This document shows, one piece after another, positions 1 to 7,856 of a stretch of 8,496 nt of DNA. Source of the stretch: Candidatus Woesearchaeota archaeon (GTDB lineage: Archaea > Nanoarchaeota > Nanoarchaeia > Woesearchaeales > CALCXY01); the NCBI GenBank assembly GCA_030751555.1, contig JASMFX010000128.1, positions 1-8,496 of the forward strand, in the 5' to 3' direction. Under the pieces are notes generated by a model. It was not told the DNA's origin and did no database searches. It saw only the letters and a program-made list of their open reading frames with translations. Position numbers and translations under genes: made by a program. The first letter of the stretch is position 1. Each line of letters starts with the position of its first letter.

Positions 1-2
1 AA

Positions 3-2024
3 CTAGAGGGAAAAACTGGAGACCTTATTAACAAGGGAATCAGGGCATGTCTCAATGGACTTTCTAGAGTTCCAATAGTAGGAAGTGGTCTTCTTGCCCT
101 CATGATAGGACTACCAAACTATGCTTATCTACAACATAAACTACCTTTTACTGATAATCCTGACTCAGCACCTGCTCAAATTACTCTAAGAACCATGGCA
201 GGAGTGGCTTTTCTCAGTTATTTTTGGCTCAGAGCACACCAGAATGCAAATTCCTTAGACTTGAACCTGGATAAACCCTCTGTAAGATATGAACCCATCT
301 ATCCCAAGAATATTCTTGGAACAGGAGCCCAACTCTGGGATGCGGTTTTGCAAAGGAGACTACTAACCCCTCTTGCCTTAACTACGTATCGCCATGTCCA
401 AAATCTCACAGAAAGAATCCAAAACTCTGATTTTCTTGAAATAAATGAACAGATGAACATCACCTTAGAGCAATCTCTTAACACACATTTTGTAGATCAA
501 TCCTGCTGGTTAGCCATAGGACTCCCATGGTATATGATAGTCTCCACAATAGCCCATTCCCAGAATATTCGAAAATACTTAACCACATTTGTTACTACAA
601 TATCTGATGCACTAGGTACTAAAGAGTTTTCACTAAAAATCCTAGAATCACTTCCAGATCACCTGAAAAAAACATTCAGCCATAGCTTTGGAAAGCACTA
701 TCTAAGAAAAGGCTATCCACTAATGGCGATCCAAGCAATGCGTAAAAGATTTTCAGGAGGACACTTTGACACTAATTACTTCGCAATGCAATGGGTCCGT
801 GATTTAACATTAGTCCTTGATATTGAAAGAGATGGAAAAGCATATCAAAAAGATCAAACCCCTGTTAACAAAGCACAATGGGGCATACTGTTAGGAATCT
901 ACGGAAATCAAAAGCTAGCAGAAGAAATTATCCAAAGCATAGAAACTGATGAAGAAAAGGAGATCTCCTATGCAGCTTTAAGAGCAGAGGCCCTGGATAC
1001 AATGGGTAGCAAAAGCCTTGCTGCAGATATTAGGAGAGCATTTGCTAAAAAAATCATAAGAAACCCAGATATAAATCGCCGTAAAGTCTACTTTGGGAGC
1101 CATCAAGTATCAAGAATTGGAATGGGTGATGTCATTGGGACCTGGTTTGTAACTAAAGAATCTGATAATAGAGAAGAACTAGATTTAGAATCATTAGACT
1201 TGGAAACTCATAGGGAATTAAATCAAACCCATGATTATTCAACAGTCCAACCTTGGTTTGTTGTAGAGAATCATAGGGGAGGATATGAACTTCTCCTCTC
1301 ATTTGCAGATGGAGAAACACTCTATACTGCCCTGAAAAACAAAAAAAGAGAACCACTGCTAAAAAAAGCAGGATATTATGCAGGAAGAGAAGTTGCAGTA
1401 ATGCCTTGTCCTAATATTGAAGAATCAGAAGAATTACTTTTGCAACAAATGCAGCAAAGATTAGAGCATAGTGATAAAGCCCACTTGACTGAAGATATTA
1501 TGGAAGTCCTTCCAGCACTATTTGCAAGGAGATCCCTCTATCCAGAAGTCTATGGTCTTGATATTACCACTGATAATATCATGGTGGATATATTTGACCA
1601 CCTAACAAGGCTTGATTTAGAAAGAAGAGTGGCAAGACCATTTGATGATGCAGCAAAACTTTCTCTACGAGGAAACCACTTTGAAGTAGACTACAGAGGC
1701 AATAAAAAAAGAGATATGTGGATCACAAGATACTTCATGGAAGGTTTTAATGAAAACAGACAACGTGAAGAAAATGAATCTCCTCTTGTACCTGGAGTCT
1801 TTCACTGGGATGTCTATGTTGCAGGGTTTTATAGAGCATTATCCTTATATCTCACTTCCCAAGAACGGCCAAGAGAGAAAGGACTAGCTCTGGAATGGGT
1901 GAAGAATAATGTAGCTACAATGTCCCACGCACTAGAAAAATATGCCAACTATGCAGGTGATGATAGTCCTGCTGCTCTACAAAAATGTGTGGCAATTGCC
2001 AGGTCTTTCCCCACCAAAACCTAA
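3..2024 (+). CDS. Unrecognised large protein with kinase-like (APH-type) C-terminal domain, 5'-partial
   Basis: No family could be assigned with certainty. The frame is open from the window edge: 33 codons precede the first ATG at 102 with no stop and no TATA box, so the gene most likely begins upstream. Residue numbers here count from that ATG. Hydrophobic stretches lie around codons -12 to +10, residues 27-44 and 134-151, suggesting membrane association. Residues 205-320 are rich in amphipathic helices, perhaps TPR-like. The C-terminal half resembles an aminoglycoside-phosphotransferase/choline-kinase fold. There is a glycine-rich GMGDVIG at 340-346, a hinge-like ELLLSFADGETL at 396-407, and then D487-x4-N492, D505 and D516. 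The D/N/D spacing of +5 and +18 equals that of D190, N195 and D208 in APH(3')-IIIa. The usual HxD histidine is replaced by G485. Gene reality is near certain, the kinase-like fold is a moderate inference, and substrate and activity are unknown. The stop TAA is at 2022-2024. Confidence 0.85.
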   Translation, partial: LEGKTGDLINKGIRACLNGLSRVPIVGSGLLALMIGLPNYAYLQHKLPFTDNPDSAPAQITLRTMAGVAFLSYFWLRAHQNANSLDLNLDKPSVRYEPIYPKNILGTGAQLWDAVLQRRLLTPLALTTYRHVQNLTERIQNSDFLEINEQMNITLEQSLNTHFVDQSCWLAIGLPWYMIVSTIAHSQNIRKYLTTFVTTISDALGTKEFSLKILESLPDHLKKTFSHSFGKHYLRKGYPLMAIQAMRKRFSGGHFDTNYFAMQWVRDLTLVLDIERDGKAYQKDQTPVNKAQWGILLGIYGNQKLAEEIIQSIETDEEKEISYAALRAEALDTMGSKSLAADIRRAFAKKIIRNPDINRRKVYFGSHQVSRIGMGDVIGTWFVTKESDNREELDLESLDLETHRELNQTHDYSTVQPWFVVENHRGGYELLLSFADGETLYTALKNKKREPLLKKAGYYAGREVAVMPCPNIEESEELLLQQMQQRLEHSDKAHLTEDIMEVLPALFARRSLYPEVYGLDITTDNIMVDIFDHLTRLDLERRVARPFDDAAKLSLRGNHFEVDYRGNKKRDMWITRYFMEGFNENRQREENESPLVPGVFHWDVYVAGFYRALSLYLTSQERPREKGLALEWVKNNVATMSHALEKYANYAGDDSPAALQKCVAIARSFPTKT

Positions 2025-2028
2025 ATCA

Positions 2029-2036
2029 TTATAAAT
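2029..2036 (+). promoter_or_regulatory. TATA box for nnrE (leaderless)
   Basis: TTATAAAT is centred about 26 bp before the nnrE ATG. That is the archaeal spacing between TATA box and transcription start, so transcription would begin at or next to the start codon. No Shine-Dalgarno sequence lies between. It sits directly after the stop of the preceding gene. Confidence 0.6.
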
Positions 2037-2057
2037 CCTAACCTCTCCCATTTTTCA

Positions 2058-2747
2058 ATGATTCCAACAATCACAAAATCTCAAATGGCTGAAGTAGATC
2101 GCTTAATGATTGAAAAATATAAAATTGGTATCATCCAGATGATGGAATTAGCTGGATTTTCTATTGCAGAGCTTACTAAACGTCTCCTAAAAAACATAAA
2201 AGGAAAAAACATAGTAATTTTGGCTGGAAAAGGAAACAATGGAGGGGATGGCATCTGTGCTGCACGCTATCTCCACAATTGGGGAGCTAATCCAATCCTC
2301 TTCCTAACTACAGAGGACTTGAAAAAAGAGCCATTACATCATCTTGAGATTGCAAAAAAAACAAACATCAAAATCATCAAATCTTTACACCTACTTGAAA
2401 CTGCTCTAAAAGACGCAGACTTAATCATCGATGCACTCCTAGGCTACAATATCAAAGGCAACCCCCGTGGCAGGATTGCAAAAGCCATTGAATTAGCAAA
2501 TGCATCACAAAAAGAGATTCTAAGCGTGGATATTCCTTCGGGGTTATGCCCAGACAAAGGAACCTGTTTCACCCCCTGCACAAATGCCACTTACACCCTT
2601 GCCCTGAGCCTGCCCAAAAAAGGCTCTGAAACAGGCAATTTTGGAGAAAACTATGTATCTGATCTTGGAGTTTTGCCAGAGATCTATAAAGAAATAGGAA
2701 TTAAAGTAGGAAATATCTTTGAAAAGGATTTTATTCTTAAGATGTAG
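2058..2747 (+). CDS. nnrE: NAD(P)H-hydrate epimerase, stand-alone YjeF_N domain
   Basis: This enzyme interconverts the R and S epimers of hydrated NAD(P)H so that a partner dehydratase can regenerate NAD(P)H; it is cytosolic metabolite repair. The 229 residues are a single YjeF_N domain. Visible are the family motif GKGNNGGDG (57-65), the acidic IIDALLG (123-129, D125), VDIPSGL (157-163) and the late SLPKKGSETGN (184-194). The C-terminal ADP-dependent dehydratase domain found in many archaeal and bacterial bifunctional Nnr proteins is absent, so the dehydratase should be encoded elsewhere. The DALFGTGL motif usual in the family is here DALLGYNI. Three cysteines cluster at 164, 170 and 174; I draw no conclusion from them. 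The ATG at 2058 fits the family N-terminus (a TxxQMxxVD-like start) and the TATA box 26 bp ahead. The gene ends in tandem TAG TAG stops. Confidence 0.92.
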   Translation: MIPTITKSQMAEVDRLMIEKYKIGIIQMMELAGFSIAELTKRLLKNIKGKNIVILAGKGNNGGDGICAARYLHNWGANPILFLTTEDLKKEPLHHLEIAKKTNIKIIKSLHLLETALKDADLIIDALLGYNIKGNPRGRIAKAIELANASQKEILSVDIPSGLCPDKGTCFTPCTNATYTLALSLPKKGSETGNFGENYVSDLGVLPEIYKEIGIKVGNIFEKDFILKM

Positions 2748-2759
2748 TAGGCCAATAAG

Positions 2760-2770
2760 TTTTTATAATA
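2760..2770 (+). promoter_or_regulatory. TATA box for polB (leaderless)
   Basis: TTTTTATAATA begins 30 bp before the polB ATG at 2790, with its centre about 25 bp upstream. It lies just after the nnrE stop codons. This suggests polB is transcribed separately as a leaderless mRNA even though the gap to nnrE is only 42 nt. No Shine-Dalgarno sequence is seen before the ATG. Confidence 0.6.
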
Positions 2771-2789
2771 GGAAAGGTCCTCATTTACT

Positions 2790-5102
2790 ATGACAAAAGG
2801 ATTCATCGTCTATCCAAGCTACAAAACAGAAGAGGATAAAGCAATTATCCAACTCTATGGCAGATTGGATAATGGAAAAAGCTTCTTAATAGAAAATGAC
2901 TATAAAGCCTATTTTTACATCAAAACTAAAGATAAAAGTAAAGCAAAAGCACTAGCTCCTGTAAAATACATTGAATCCTCAAACACAAACTTTGAAGGAG
3001 AAAAAGTAACCAAAGTTGAGCTTGAAACCCCTAAACTAGTCCCAGAAATACGAAAACTCTTCTCAGATAATAATATCCCTAGCTATGAAGCAGACATAAA
3101 ATTTGCAATGAGATATCTTATTGACCAGGGAATAAAAAACTCACTGAAAATTGAAGGAAAACCTGTTAAAGAAAAAGGCGTAGATTGCTTCTACAAAAAC
3201 GCCTCTATTAAACCTGCAGAATTCTTCCCAAAACTAAAAGTCCTCTCCTTTGATATTGAAACAGATAGAAAGGCAAAAGAAATATACAGCATTGCCCTCT
3301 TTGGAGATGGGGTTAAGGAAGTCCTTCTCGTCAAACCTTCAGAGGTAAAGAATGCAAAAACATTTCCAAATGAAAAACTCTTACTAGAACACTTCATAAA
3401 AAGAATCAAAGAAATTGATCCTGACATCATAACAGGATGGAATGTCATAGATTTTGATTTAAGGGTGCTAAAAGAAAAAGCAAGAAAGTATAAATTAACA
3501 TTCAGCCTTGGCCGAGACGATTCTGAATCCAGAATCTATCATAGAGAATCATTCTTCGCAGAATCTAAAGCAATATGCCCTGGCAGAATGGTATTGGATG
3601 GCATTTCACTTCTTAAATCAAGCTTTATTAAACTGGACAACTATAAACTAGAAACCGCTGCAAAAGAATTTGTCGGAAAAGGAAAGATTTTCACAGGCCC
3701 AGACCGTTATAAGCATATTGATGAGGCATACAAAAAAGATATCCAAACCTTTATTGGCTACAACTTATTAGATGCAAAGCTTGCCTATGAAATCATCCAT
3801 AAGTCAAATGTATTGGACCTAACAATCACTCGAAGCCTCATAACAGGAATCCAGCTTGATGGTGTAAGAGGCTCAATATCCTCTTTAGACAGCCTCTATC
3901 TAAGAGAACTAAAAAAGAAAAAGTTAGTTGCACCCACCTCAAACTACAATGAAAGAGAAGAAAGAATCAAAGGAGGCTTTGTCAGGGAGAGTAAGCCAGG
4001 CATCTATGAGAATATCCTGATCCTAGATTTCAAAAGTCTATATCCTAGTATCATAAGAACCTTTAATATTGATCCCTATTCCTATGTTAAAGATCCCTCA
4101 AAATTCAAGAAAAACGATCTTATCAAAGCTCCTAATAATGCATTCTTCCAAAAAAAGGAAGGCATTCTGCCATTATTGATCCAGGATCTCTGGGATCACA
4201 GAGATCAAGCAAAAAAGAAGAAAAATGAGCTTGAATCCTATGCAATCAAAATTTTAATGAACTCTTTTTTTGGCGTCTTGGCAAACCCCATCTGTAGATT
4301 CTACAGTGTTGATCTCGGTAATGCAATCACCTACTTTGGCCAGGAACTAATAAAATTATGCGCTGATAAAGTTGAAGAACATGGATATGAAGTAATATAT
4401 GGAGATACTGATTCCATATTCGTAAATCCAAACGAAAAAGACACAAAGAAAGCAACAAACATTGGGAAAGAGCTCCAAACCTTTGTAAATTCTTTTTTTG
4501 TTACTCACATAAAAAAAACATTCAACACAAGAAGCTACCTTCAAATCGAATTCGAGAAGGTATTCACCAAATTCTTCATGCCTAAACTGCGCCATGCTGC
4601 AAAAGGTGCAAAAAAGCGATATGCAGGTTTAGTGGAAAATAAAGGAAAAGAGGAACTTGTTTTTACAGGATTAGAGTTTGTGAGAAGTGATTGGACTAAT
4701 ATTGCAAAAGAATTCCAGGAAAAACTGCTCCTAAAACTTTTCAAAGGAGAAAAAATTGAAAAGTTTATTGTTGATTTCGTTAAAGAGATGAAGGATGGCA
4801 ACCATGATGACCTCCTTATCTATCGAAAATCAATTAGAAAACCTGTGGAGGAATACGTAAAAACCACTCCCCCTCATATCAAAGCAGCGAGGAAAATTGG
4901 AAGAAAGGGCGTAGGCTTAATCGAGTATATCATCACAGTAAATGGACCAGAGCCTATTGAAGCAAAAAAATCGAGAATGGATTATGACCATTACATAGAG
5001 AAACAGATCAAACCCATAGCAGATTCTATACTTGTATTCTTTGATAAGGAATTTGAAGATATACTGAATAAAGGCAAACAGAGCAGTTTAGGTGATTTCT
5101 AA
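2790..5102 (+). CDS. polB: Family B DNA polymerase, E. coli Pol II-like, with 3'-5' exonuclease
   Basis: This is a template-directed DNA polymerase with proofreading. At 770 residues it is close to E. coli Pol II (783), and from memory it aligns with Pol II over the whole length (GWNVxxFDLR, SLYPSIIRTFxID, NGPEP near the end). The exonuclease domain has ExoI FDIET (D155, E157), ExoII with N218 and F222-D223, and ExoIII Y324-x3-D328. The polymerase domain has motif A DFKSLYPSIIR (D413), motif B K487-x3-NSFFG (491-495; Phe replaces the usual Tyr at 494), motif C YGDTDS (537-542) and KKRYAG (608-613). All catalytic acids are present, so both activities should be intact. The last seven residues, QSSLGDF, match a sliding-clamp (PCNA) binding PIP box; E. 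coli Pol II ends in a clamp-binding QLGLF at the same place. The gene has its own TATA box and converges on folA across 15 nt. Function may be repair or bypass rather than main replication; that is inference. Confidence 0.97.
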   Translation: MTKGFIVYPSYKTEEDKAIIQLYGRLDNGKSFLIENDYKAYFYIKTKDKSKAKALAPVKYIESSNTNFEGEKVTKVELETPKLVPEIRKLFSDNNIPSYEADIKFAMRYLIDQGIKNSLKIEGKPVKEKGVDCFYKNASIKPAEFFPKLKVLSFDIETDRKAKEIYSIALFGDGVKEVLLVKPSEVKNAKTFPNEKLLLEHFIKRIKEIDPDIITGWNVIDFDLRVLKEKARKYKLTFSLGRDDSESRIYHRESFFAESKAICPGRMVLDGISLLKSSFIKLDNYKLETAAKEFVGKGKIFTGPDRYKHIDEAYKKDIQTFIGYNLLDAKLAYEIIHKSNVLDLTITRSLITGIQLDGVRGSISSLDSLYLRELKKKKLVAPTSNYNEREERIKGGFVRESKPGIYENILILDFKSLYPSIIRTFNIDPYSYVKDPSKFKKNDLIKAPNNAFFQKKEGILPLLIQDLWDHRDQAKKKKNELESYAIKILMNSFFGVLANPICRFYSVDLGNAITYFGQELIKLCADKVEEHGYEVIYGDTDSIFVNPNEKDTKKATNIGKELQTFVNSFFVTHIKKTFNTRSYLQIEFEKVFTKFFMPKLRHAAKGAKKRYAGLVENKGKEELVFTGLEFVRSDWTNIAKEFQEKLLLKLFKGEKIEKFIVDFVKEMKDGNHDDLLIYRKSIRKPVEEYVKTTPPHIKAARKIGRKGVGLIEYIITVNGPEPIEAKKSRMDYDHYIEKQIKPIADSILVFFDKEFEDILNKGKQSSLGDF

Positions 5103-5115
5103 AATAATGAAAAAA
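5101..5115 (-). terminator. T-rich 3' end of the thyA-folA transcript
   Basis: Just past the folA stop, the minus strand reads a run of six T followed after three bases by more T-rich sequence, with no hairpin. Archaeal intrinsic termination uses such U-runs. The site lies in the short gap between the convergent polB and folA stops. Confidence 0.4.
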
Positions 5116-5117
5116 GT

Positions 5118-5588
5118 CTAAACTTTCCTCTTATACACCACAAATTCAAACTCTCCCATATCTTTCCTACTCTCAATCTCCCAATCCTCATCATTCCAAT
5201 CAGGAAAATAAACATCACCTTCATAATCCTTTTTGATATGAGAAAGATACATATAATCAGCTTTGTCTAAAAATTGTTTGTAGATAGACGCCCCACCCAT
5301 AATAAAGATATCTTTACCATAGGTCTTAGACTTCTCCCACCCTTCGTCAATACTATAACAAACATCTGCACCCTCAACTTCCATCTTATCAAAAGAAAGA
5401 ATAATGTTATTCCTGTTAGGCAAGGGTTTATTATTCAAAGACTGAAAAGTAGCCAACCCCATGATAACAGTATTCCCATCAGTTAATTTCTTAAAATTCT
5501 CCAAATCTGATGGAATATGCCATGGCAGATTAATACCTTTACCGATTATCTTATCCTTTGTCATGCCTGATATTATTATTGTTTTCAT
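5118..5588 (-). CDS. folA: Dihydrofolate reductase
   Basis: It reduces 7,8-dihydrofolate to tetrahydrofolate, recycling the product of ThyA. Its 156 residues are the usual bacterial length. The folate-site motif LPWHIPSDLENF (21-32) carries catalytic D28, equal to E. coli D27, and W23. NNIILS (60-65) and IMGGASIY (96-103) form the nucleotide-binding core, and DYMYLSHI (110-117) the later strand. The residues that hold the NADPH 2'-phosphate in E. coli are not conserved: R44 aligns with L45, S64 with F66 and R98 with S101, while T46 (T47) and R57 (R59) are kept. Cofactor preference may therefore differ. The gene starts 9 nt after the thyA stop behind a strong Shine-Dalgarno sequence, so it is cotranscribed and probably translated in step with thyA. 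Active-site identity is clear; the cofactor suggestion is inference. Confidence 0.95.
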   Translation of the reverse strand: MKTIIISGMTKDKIIGKGINLPWHIPSDLENFKKLTDGNTVIMGLATFQSLNNKPLPNRNNIILSFDKMEVEGADVCYSIDEGWEKSKTYGKDIFIMGGASIYKQFLDKADYMYLSHIKKDYEGDVYFPDWNDEDWEIESRKDMGEFEFVVYKRKV

Positions 5589-5591
5589 ATA

Positions 5592-5597
5592 ATCACC
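5592..5597 (-). promoter_or_regulatory. Shine-Dalgarno sequence of folA
   Basis: On the minus strand GGTGAT lies 3 nt ahead of the folA ATG, or 5 nt if only GGTG is counted. It is perfectly complementary to the ATCACC of the 16S rRNA 3' tail. It overlaps the space right after the thyA stop and fixes the folA start. It is the only clear Shine-Dalgarno sequence before a gene in this window, as expected for an operon-internal gene. Confidence 0.7.
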
Positions 5598-6470
5598 CTA
5601 AACTGCTATATCAAATTTTATCCGATCATAGCTTTCATATCCTTCTATAGTACTATCTTCAGCCTTCCAATTAAATATAGAAGTAAAATTATCTGTTTTA
5701 ATCTTAGGTAAAGAATGTTTTAATGGATCTCTAGAAAGCTGCTCTTTTGCTCCTTCTACATGATTTTTATAGATATGCACATCTCCTAAAAAACCAATTA
5801 ACTTTCCTTCCTTAAATCCACTCTCTTTTGCAAGAAGATGTAATAATAATCCATAGCTTGCAATATTAAATGGCAATCCTAACATGGTATCAACAGAACG
5901 TTGATTCCAGAGAAGATTTAATTTGCCCTTAATAACTACAACCTGAAATGCATAGTGGCATGGAGGTAACGCCATTTTATGTCTTGCTGAAGGATTCCAT
6001 GCACTAACTAACATTCTTCTATCAGTAGGATCTTTTTTCAGTGTATCAACAACATATTTTAATTGATCTACCCCTTTCCCAGTATAATCAGTATCATAAT
6101 TATGATAATCTGCACCAAAATGCCTCCATTGAAATCCATATACAGCTCCTAAATCTCTCTCATCACTCATCTTTTTCTTAGCTTCTTCACTATGACCATA
6201 TGGAGCTTTTTCTGGATTCGCCCACTCATCCCAGATATGATTATTTCTTTCTTGAAGCCATTTTTTGTCAGTCAAACCTTTAATAAAGAATTCAAGTTCT
6301 GTTGCAATAACTTTGAAAGGCATTTTTTTAGTTGTAATTAAGGGAAAGCCTTCCTTCATTTCATGTTTAAATAGAGTCCCTGCAATTGCTAGAGAATCCA
6401 CACCAGTCCTATTATCTCTTTCTAACCCTTGATTAAGGATTTCTTTAACTATGTGTAAATAACTTTGCAT
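5598..6470 (-). CDS. thyA: Thymidylate synthase, ThyA type
   Basis: It converts dUMP and 5,10-methylenetetrahydrofolate to dTMP and dihydrofolate. The signature RRMLVSAWNPSARHKMALPP is followed by CH, with nucleophile C171. Other conserved parts are the phosphate-binding ERDNRTG (R21), QRSVDTMLGLPFNIASYG (190-207, N202 being the dUMP-discriminating Asn) and GDVHIYKNHVEGAKEQL (229-245). The protein ends in the family's IAV tail. At 290 residues it is about 26 longer than E. coli ThyA (264). The extra length lies around residues 84-106, after IWDEWA, where the longer ThyA enzymes such as that of Lactobacillus casei also have an insert. The ATG at 6470 sits 26 bp after a TATA box and has no Shine-Dalgarno, pointing to a leaderless mRNA that continues into folA. 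It lies 35 nt downstream of glyA. Confidence 0.97.
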   Translation of the reverse strand: MQSYLHIVKEILNQGLERDNRTGVDSLAIAGTLFKHEMKEGFPLITTKKMPFKVIATELEFFIKGLTDKKWLQERNNHIWDEWANPEKAPYGHSEEAKKKMSDERDLGAVYGFQWRHFGADYHNYDTDYTGKGVDQLKYVVDTLKKDPTDRRMLVSAWNPSARHKMALPPCHYAFQVVVIKGKLNLLWNQRSVDTMLGLPFNIASYGLLLHLLAKESGFKEGKLIGFLGDVHIYKNHVEGAKEQLSRDPLKHSLPKIKTDNFTSIFNWKAEDSTIEGYESYDRIKFDIAV

Positions 6471-6490
6471 TTTTTTCTATAGGAAATGGA

Positions 6491-6500
6491 AATTTATATA
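6491..6500 (-). promoter_or_regulatory. TATA box for thyA-folA
   Basis: The minus strand reads TATATAAATT, centred about 26 bp before the thyA ATG, inside the short glyA-thyA gap. thyA and folA can therefore be transcribed independently of glyA as a leaderless transcript. Read-through from glyA is also possible. Confidence 0.6.
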
Positions 6501-6505
6501 CTTTA

Positions 6506-7750
6506 TTATTTCAACTCAGGATAAATAGGGAATTGCTCACACAATGCGTTTACCTCTTTCCGGATTTCTTTCTTTTTTTCTGGATTATTGTAGTTTTCTA
6601 TGGATCTTGTAATGAGTTCAGCAACCTTTACCATCTCAGGTTCTTTCATCCCTCTGCTCGTGAGGACTGGAGTTCCTAACCTTATTCCTGAAGGATCCCA
6701 AGGCTTACGATGATCAAAAGGAACTGTGTTTTTGTTGACGTAGATTCCTGCTTCATCTAAAGCAGATTCTGCTACTTTACCAGTTATATCCTTGTTTGTG
6801 AGGTCTATGAGAATAAGATGAGTTTCAGTACCCCCTGAAACCAGAGTTAGAGAGTTGTCTGACAAGACACGAGCTAGTTCTTTTGCGTTTTTTACTATCT
6901 GTGCTGCATATTCTTTAAATTCTGGTTTTAGAGCTTCAGCAAAAGCAACAGCCTTGGCAGCGTTAATATGATTATGAGGACCTCCTTGCAAGCCAGGAAA
7001 GACAGCTTTGTCTACTTTTTCACCATATTCCTCTTTACATAGGATCATTGCACCTCTTGGCCCTCTTAATGTCTTATGTGTTGTAGTTGAGATTATATCA
7101 GCGTAAGGAATAGGAGAAGGATGGACATCGCCAGCCACAAGACCAGCAAAGTGAGACATGTCTACGAAAAGATATGCCCCTACTTCATCGCATATTTCCC
7201 TAAAGATTTTAAAGTCAATCAGTCTTGGATACGCTGTAAATCCAGCTTGGATAAGCTTTGGCTTCTCTATCTTTGCTAATTTTCTTATTTCGTCGTAATC
7301 TAAAAAGCCTTGTTTAGTGATTCCATACTGGGCAACATTGTAATACTTACCTGAGAAATTAACAGGATGGCCATGAGTTAGATGTCCTCCATGGTCCAAT
7401 TTCATGCCCATAAACTTGTCATGAAGATCTAATAATGAATGATAGACTGCTTGGTTAGCAGGAGCTCCTGAAAGAGGTTGCACATTAACATGCTCTGCCC
7501 CAAAAAGCAATTTCGCCCTATCGATAGCCAACTGCTCAGCCTCATCAATAAACTCATTCCCACCATAATACCTCTTCTTTGGATATCCTTCAGAATACTT
7601 ATTAGTCATAATACTTCCCATAGCCTCTAAAACAGGCAAAGAAACAATATTCTCAGAGGGAATCAACTCTAAACCCTCTTTTTGTCTTTGCAACTCCTTC
7701 TGAATTGACTGAAAAATAAGAGGATCACTCTTTTTTAGATTCTCTAACAT
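6506..7750 (-). CDS. glyA: Serine hydroxymethyltransferase
   Basis: This PLP enzyme converts serine and tetrahydrofolate to glycine and 5,10-methylenetetrahydrofolate, the one-carbon donor used by ThyA. I chose the ATG at 7750 (414 residues). A TTG 12 nt further out at 7762 would add MLFC, but family members typically begin at the [14 protein letters not shown] sequence. Visible motifs are [10 protein letters not shown] (near residue 25), [16 protein letters not shown] (49-64), [11 protein letters not shown] (94-104), DMSHFAGL (197-204) and [11 protein letters not shown], in which K226 is the Schiff-base lysine. GLQGGPHNH follows. Length and motifs are those of a full, intact bacterial-type GlyA. 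It is the first gene of the minus-strand glyA-thyA-folA group and is divergent from dut. The palindromic element lies upstream of its promoter. Confidence 0.97.
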   Translation of the reverse strand: MLENLKKSDPLIFQSIQKELQRQKEGLELIPSENIVSLPVLEAMGSIMTNKYSEGYPKKRYYGGNEFIDEAEQLAIDRAKLLFGAEHVNVQPLSGAPANQAVYHSLLDLHDKFMGMKLDHGGHLTHGHPVNFSGKYYNVAQYGITKQGFLDYDEIRKLAKIEKPKLIQAGFTAYPRLIDFKIFREICDEVGAYLFVDMSHFAGLVAGDVHPSPIPYADIISTTTHKTLRGPRGAMILCKEEYGEKVDKAVFPGLQGGPHNHINAAKAVAFAEALKPEFKEYAAQIVKNAKELARVLSDNSLTLVSGGTETHLILIDLTNKDITGKVAESALDEAGIYVNKNTVPFDHRKPWDPSGIRLGTPVLTSRGMKEPEMVKVAELITRSIENYNNPEKKKEIRKEVNALCEQFPIYPELK

Positions 7751-7773
7751 ACAAAATAGCAAGCAGCACTAAC

Positions 7774-7790
7774 TTATAAGGTTTTATATT
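7774..7790 (-). promoter_or_regulatory. TATA-like boxes upstream of glyA
   Basis: Two overlapping candidates occur. TTATAA at 7774-7779 is about 26 bp from the ATG at 7750 and fits a leaderless glyA mRNA from that start. AATATAAAA (minus strand, 7782-7790) is about 24 bp from the TTG at 7762. The second box also reads TTTTATATT on the plus strand, where it would place a start near 7811, at the left edge of the palindromic element. Which box is used cannot be decided from sequence. Confidence 0.5.
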
Positions 7791-7814
7791 GTGAAATATT
7801 CGTTTTGTCAAAAA

Positions 7815-7835
7815 CCACCCATCAGAGATGGGTGG
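7815..7835. repeat. Left subterminal perfect hairpin (9-bp stem, AGA loop)
   Basis: The arms CCACCCATC and GATGGGTGG are exact reverse complements separated by AGA. It is the most GC-rich and most stable hairpin of the element. Its first four bases also belong to the left arm of the 11-bp long-range pair, so the two helices compete at their junction. Confidence 0.9.
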
Positions 7836-7841
7836 CATGAT

Positions 7842-7852
7842 AAGCTTCGCTT
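7842..7852. repeat. Small hairpin AAGC-TTC-GCTT
   Basis: A 4-bp stem with a 3-nt loop can be extended across an asymmetric internal loop by CAT (7836-7838) pairing with ATG (7854-7856). It follows directly on the left 9-bp hairpin. Confidence 0.6.
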
Positions 7853-7856
7853 GATG

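Noticed and set aside
4248..4274. Loss of function in polB because motif B has Phe instead of Tyr (NSFFG)
   Set aside because: The catalytic aspartates in motifs A and C, the motif B lysine and all exonuclease acids are intact, so a conservative Tyr-to-Phe change does not indicate an inactive enzyme.
5274..5486. Plus-strand open frame of 70 codons within folA
   Set aside because: It is antisense to a well-supported DHFR gene and has no recognisable product or start signals.
7760..7762. TTG at 7762 as the glyA start
   Set aside because: It adds only MLFC ahead of an ATG that matches the family N-terminus. It cannot be wholly excluded because a second TATA-like box lies about 24 bp upstream of it.
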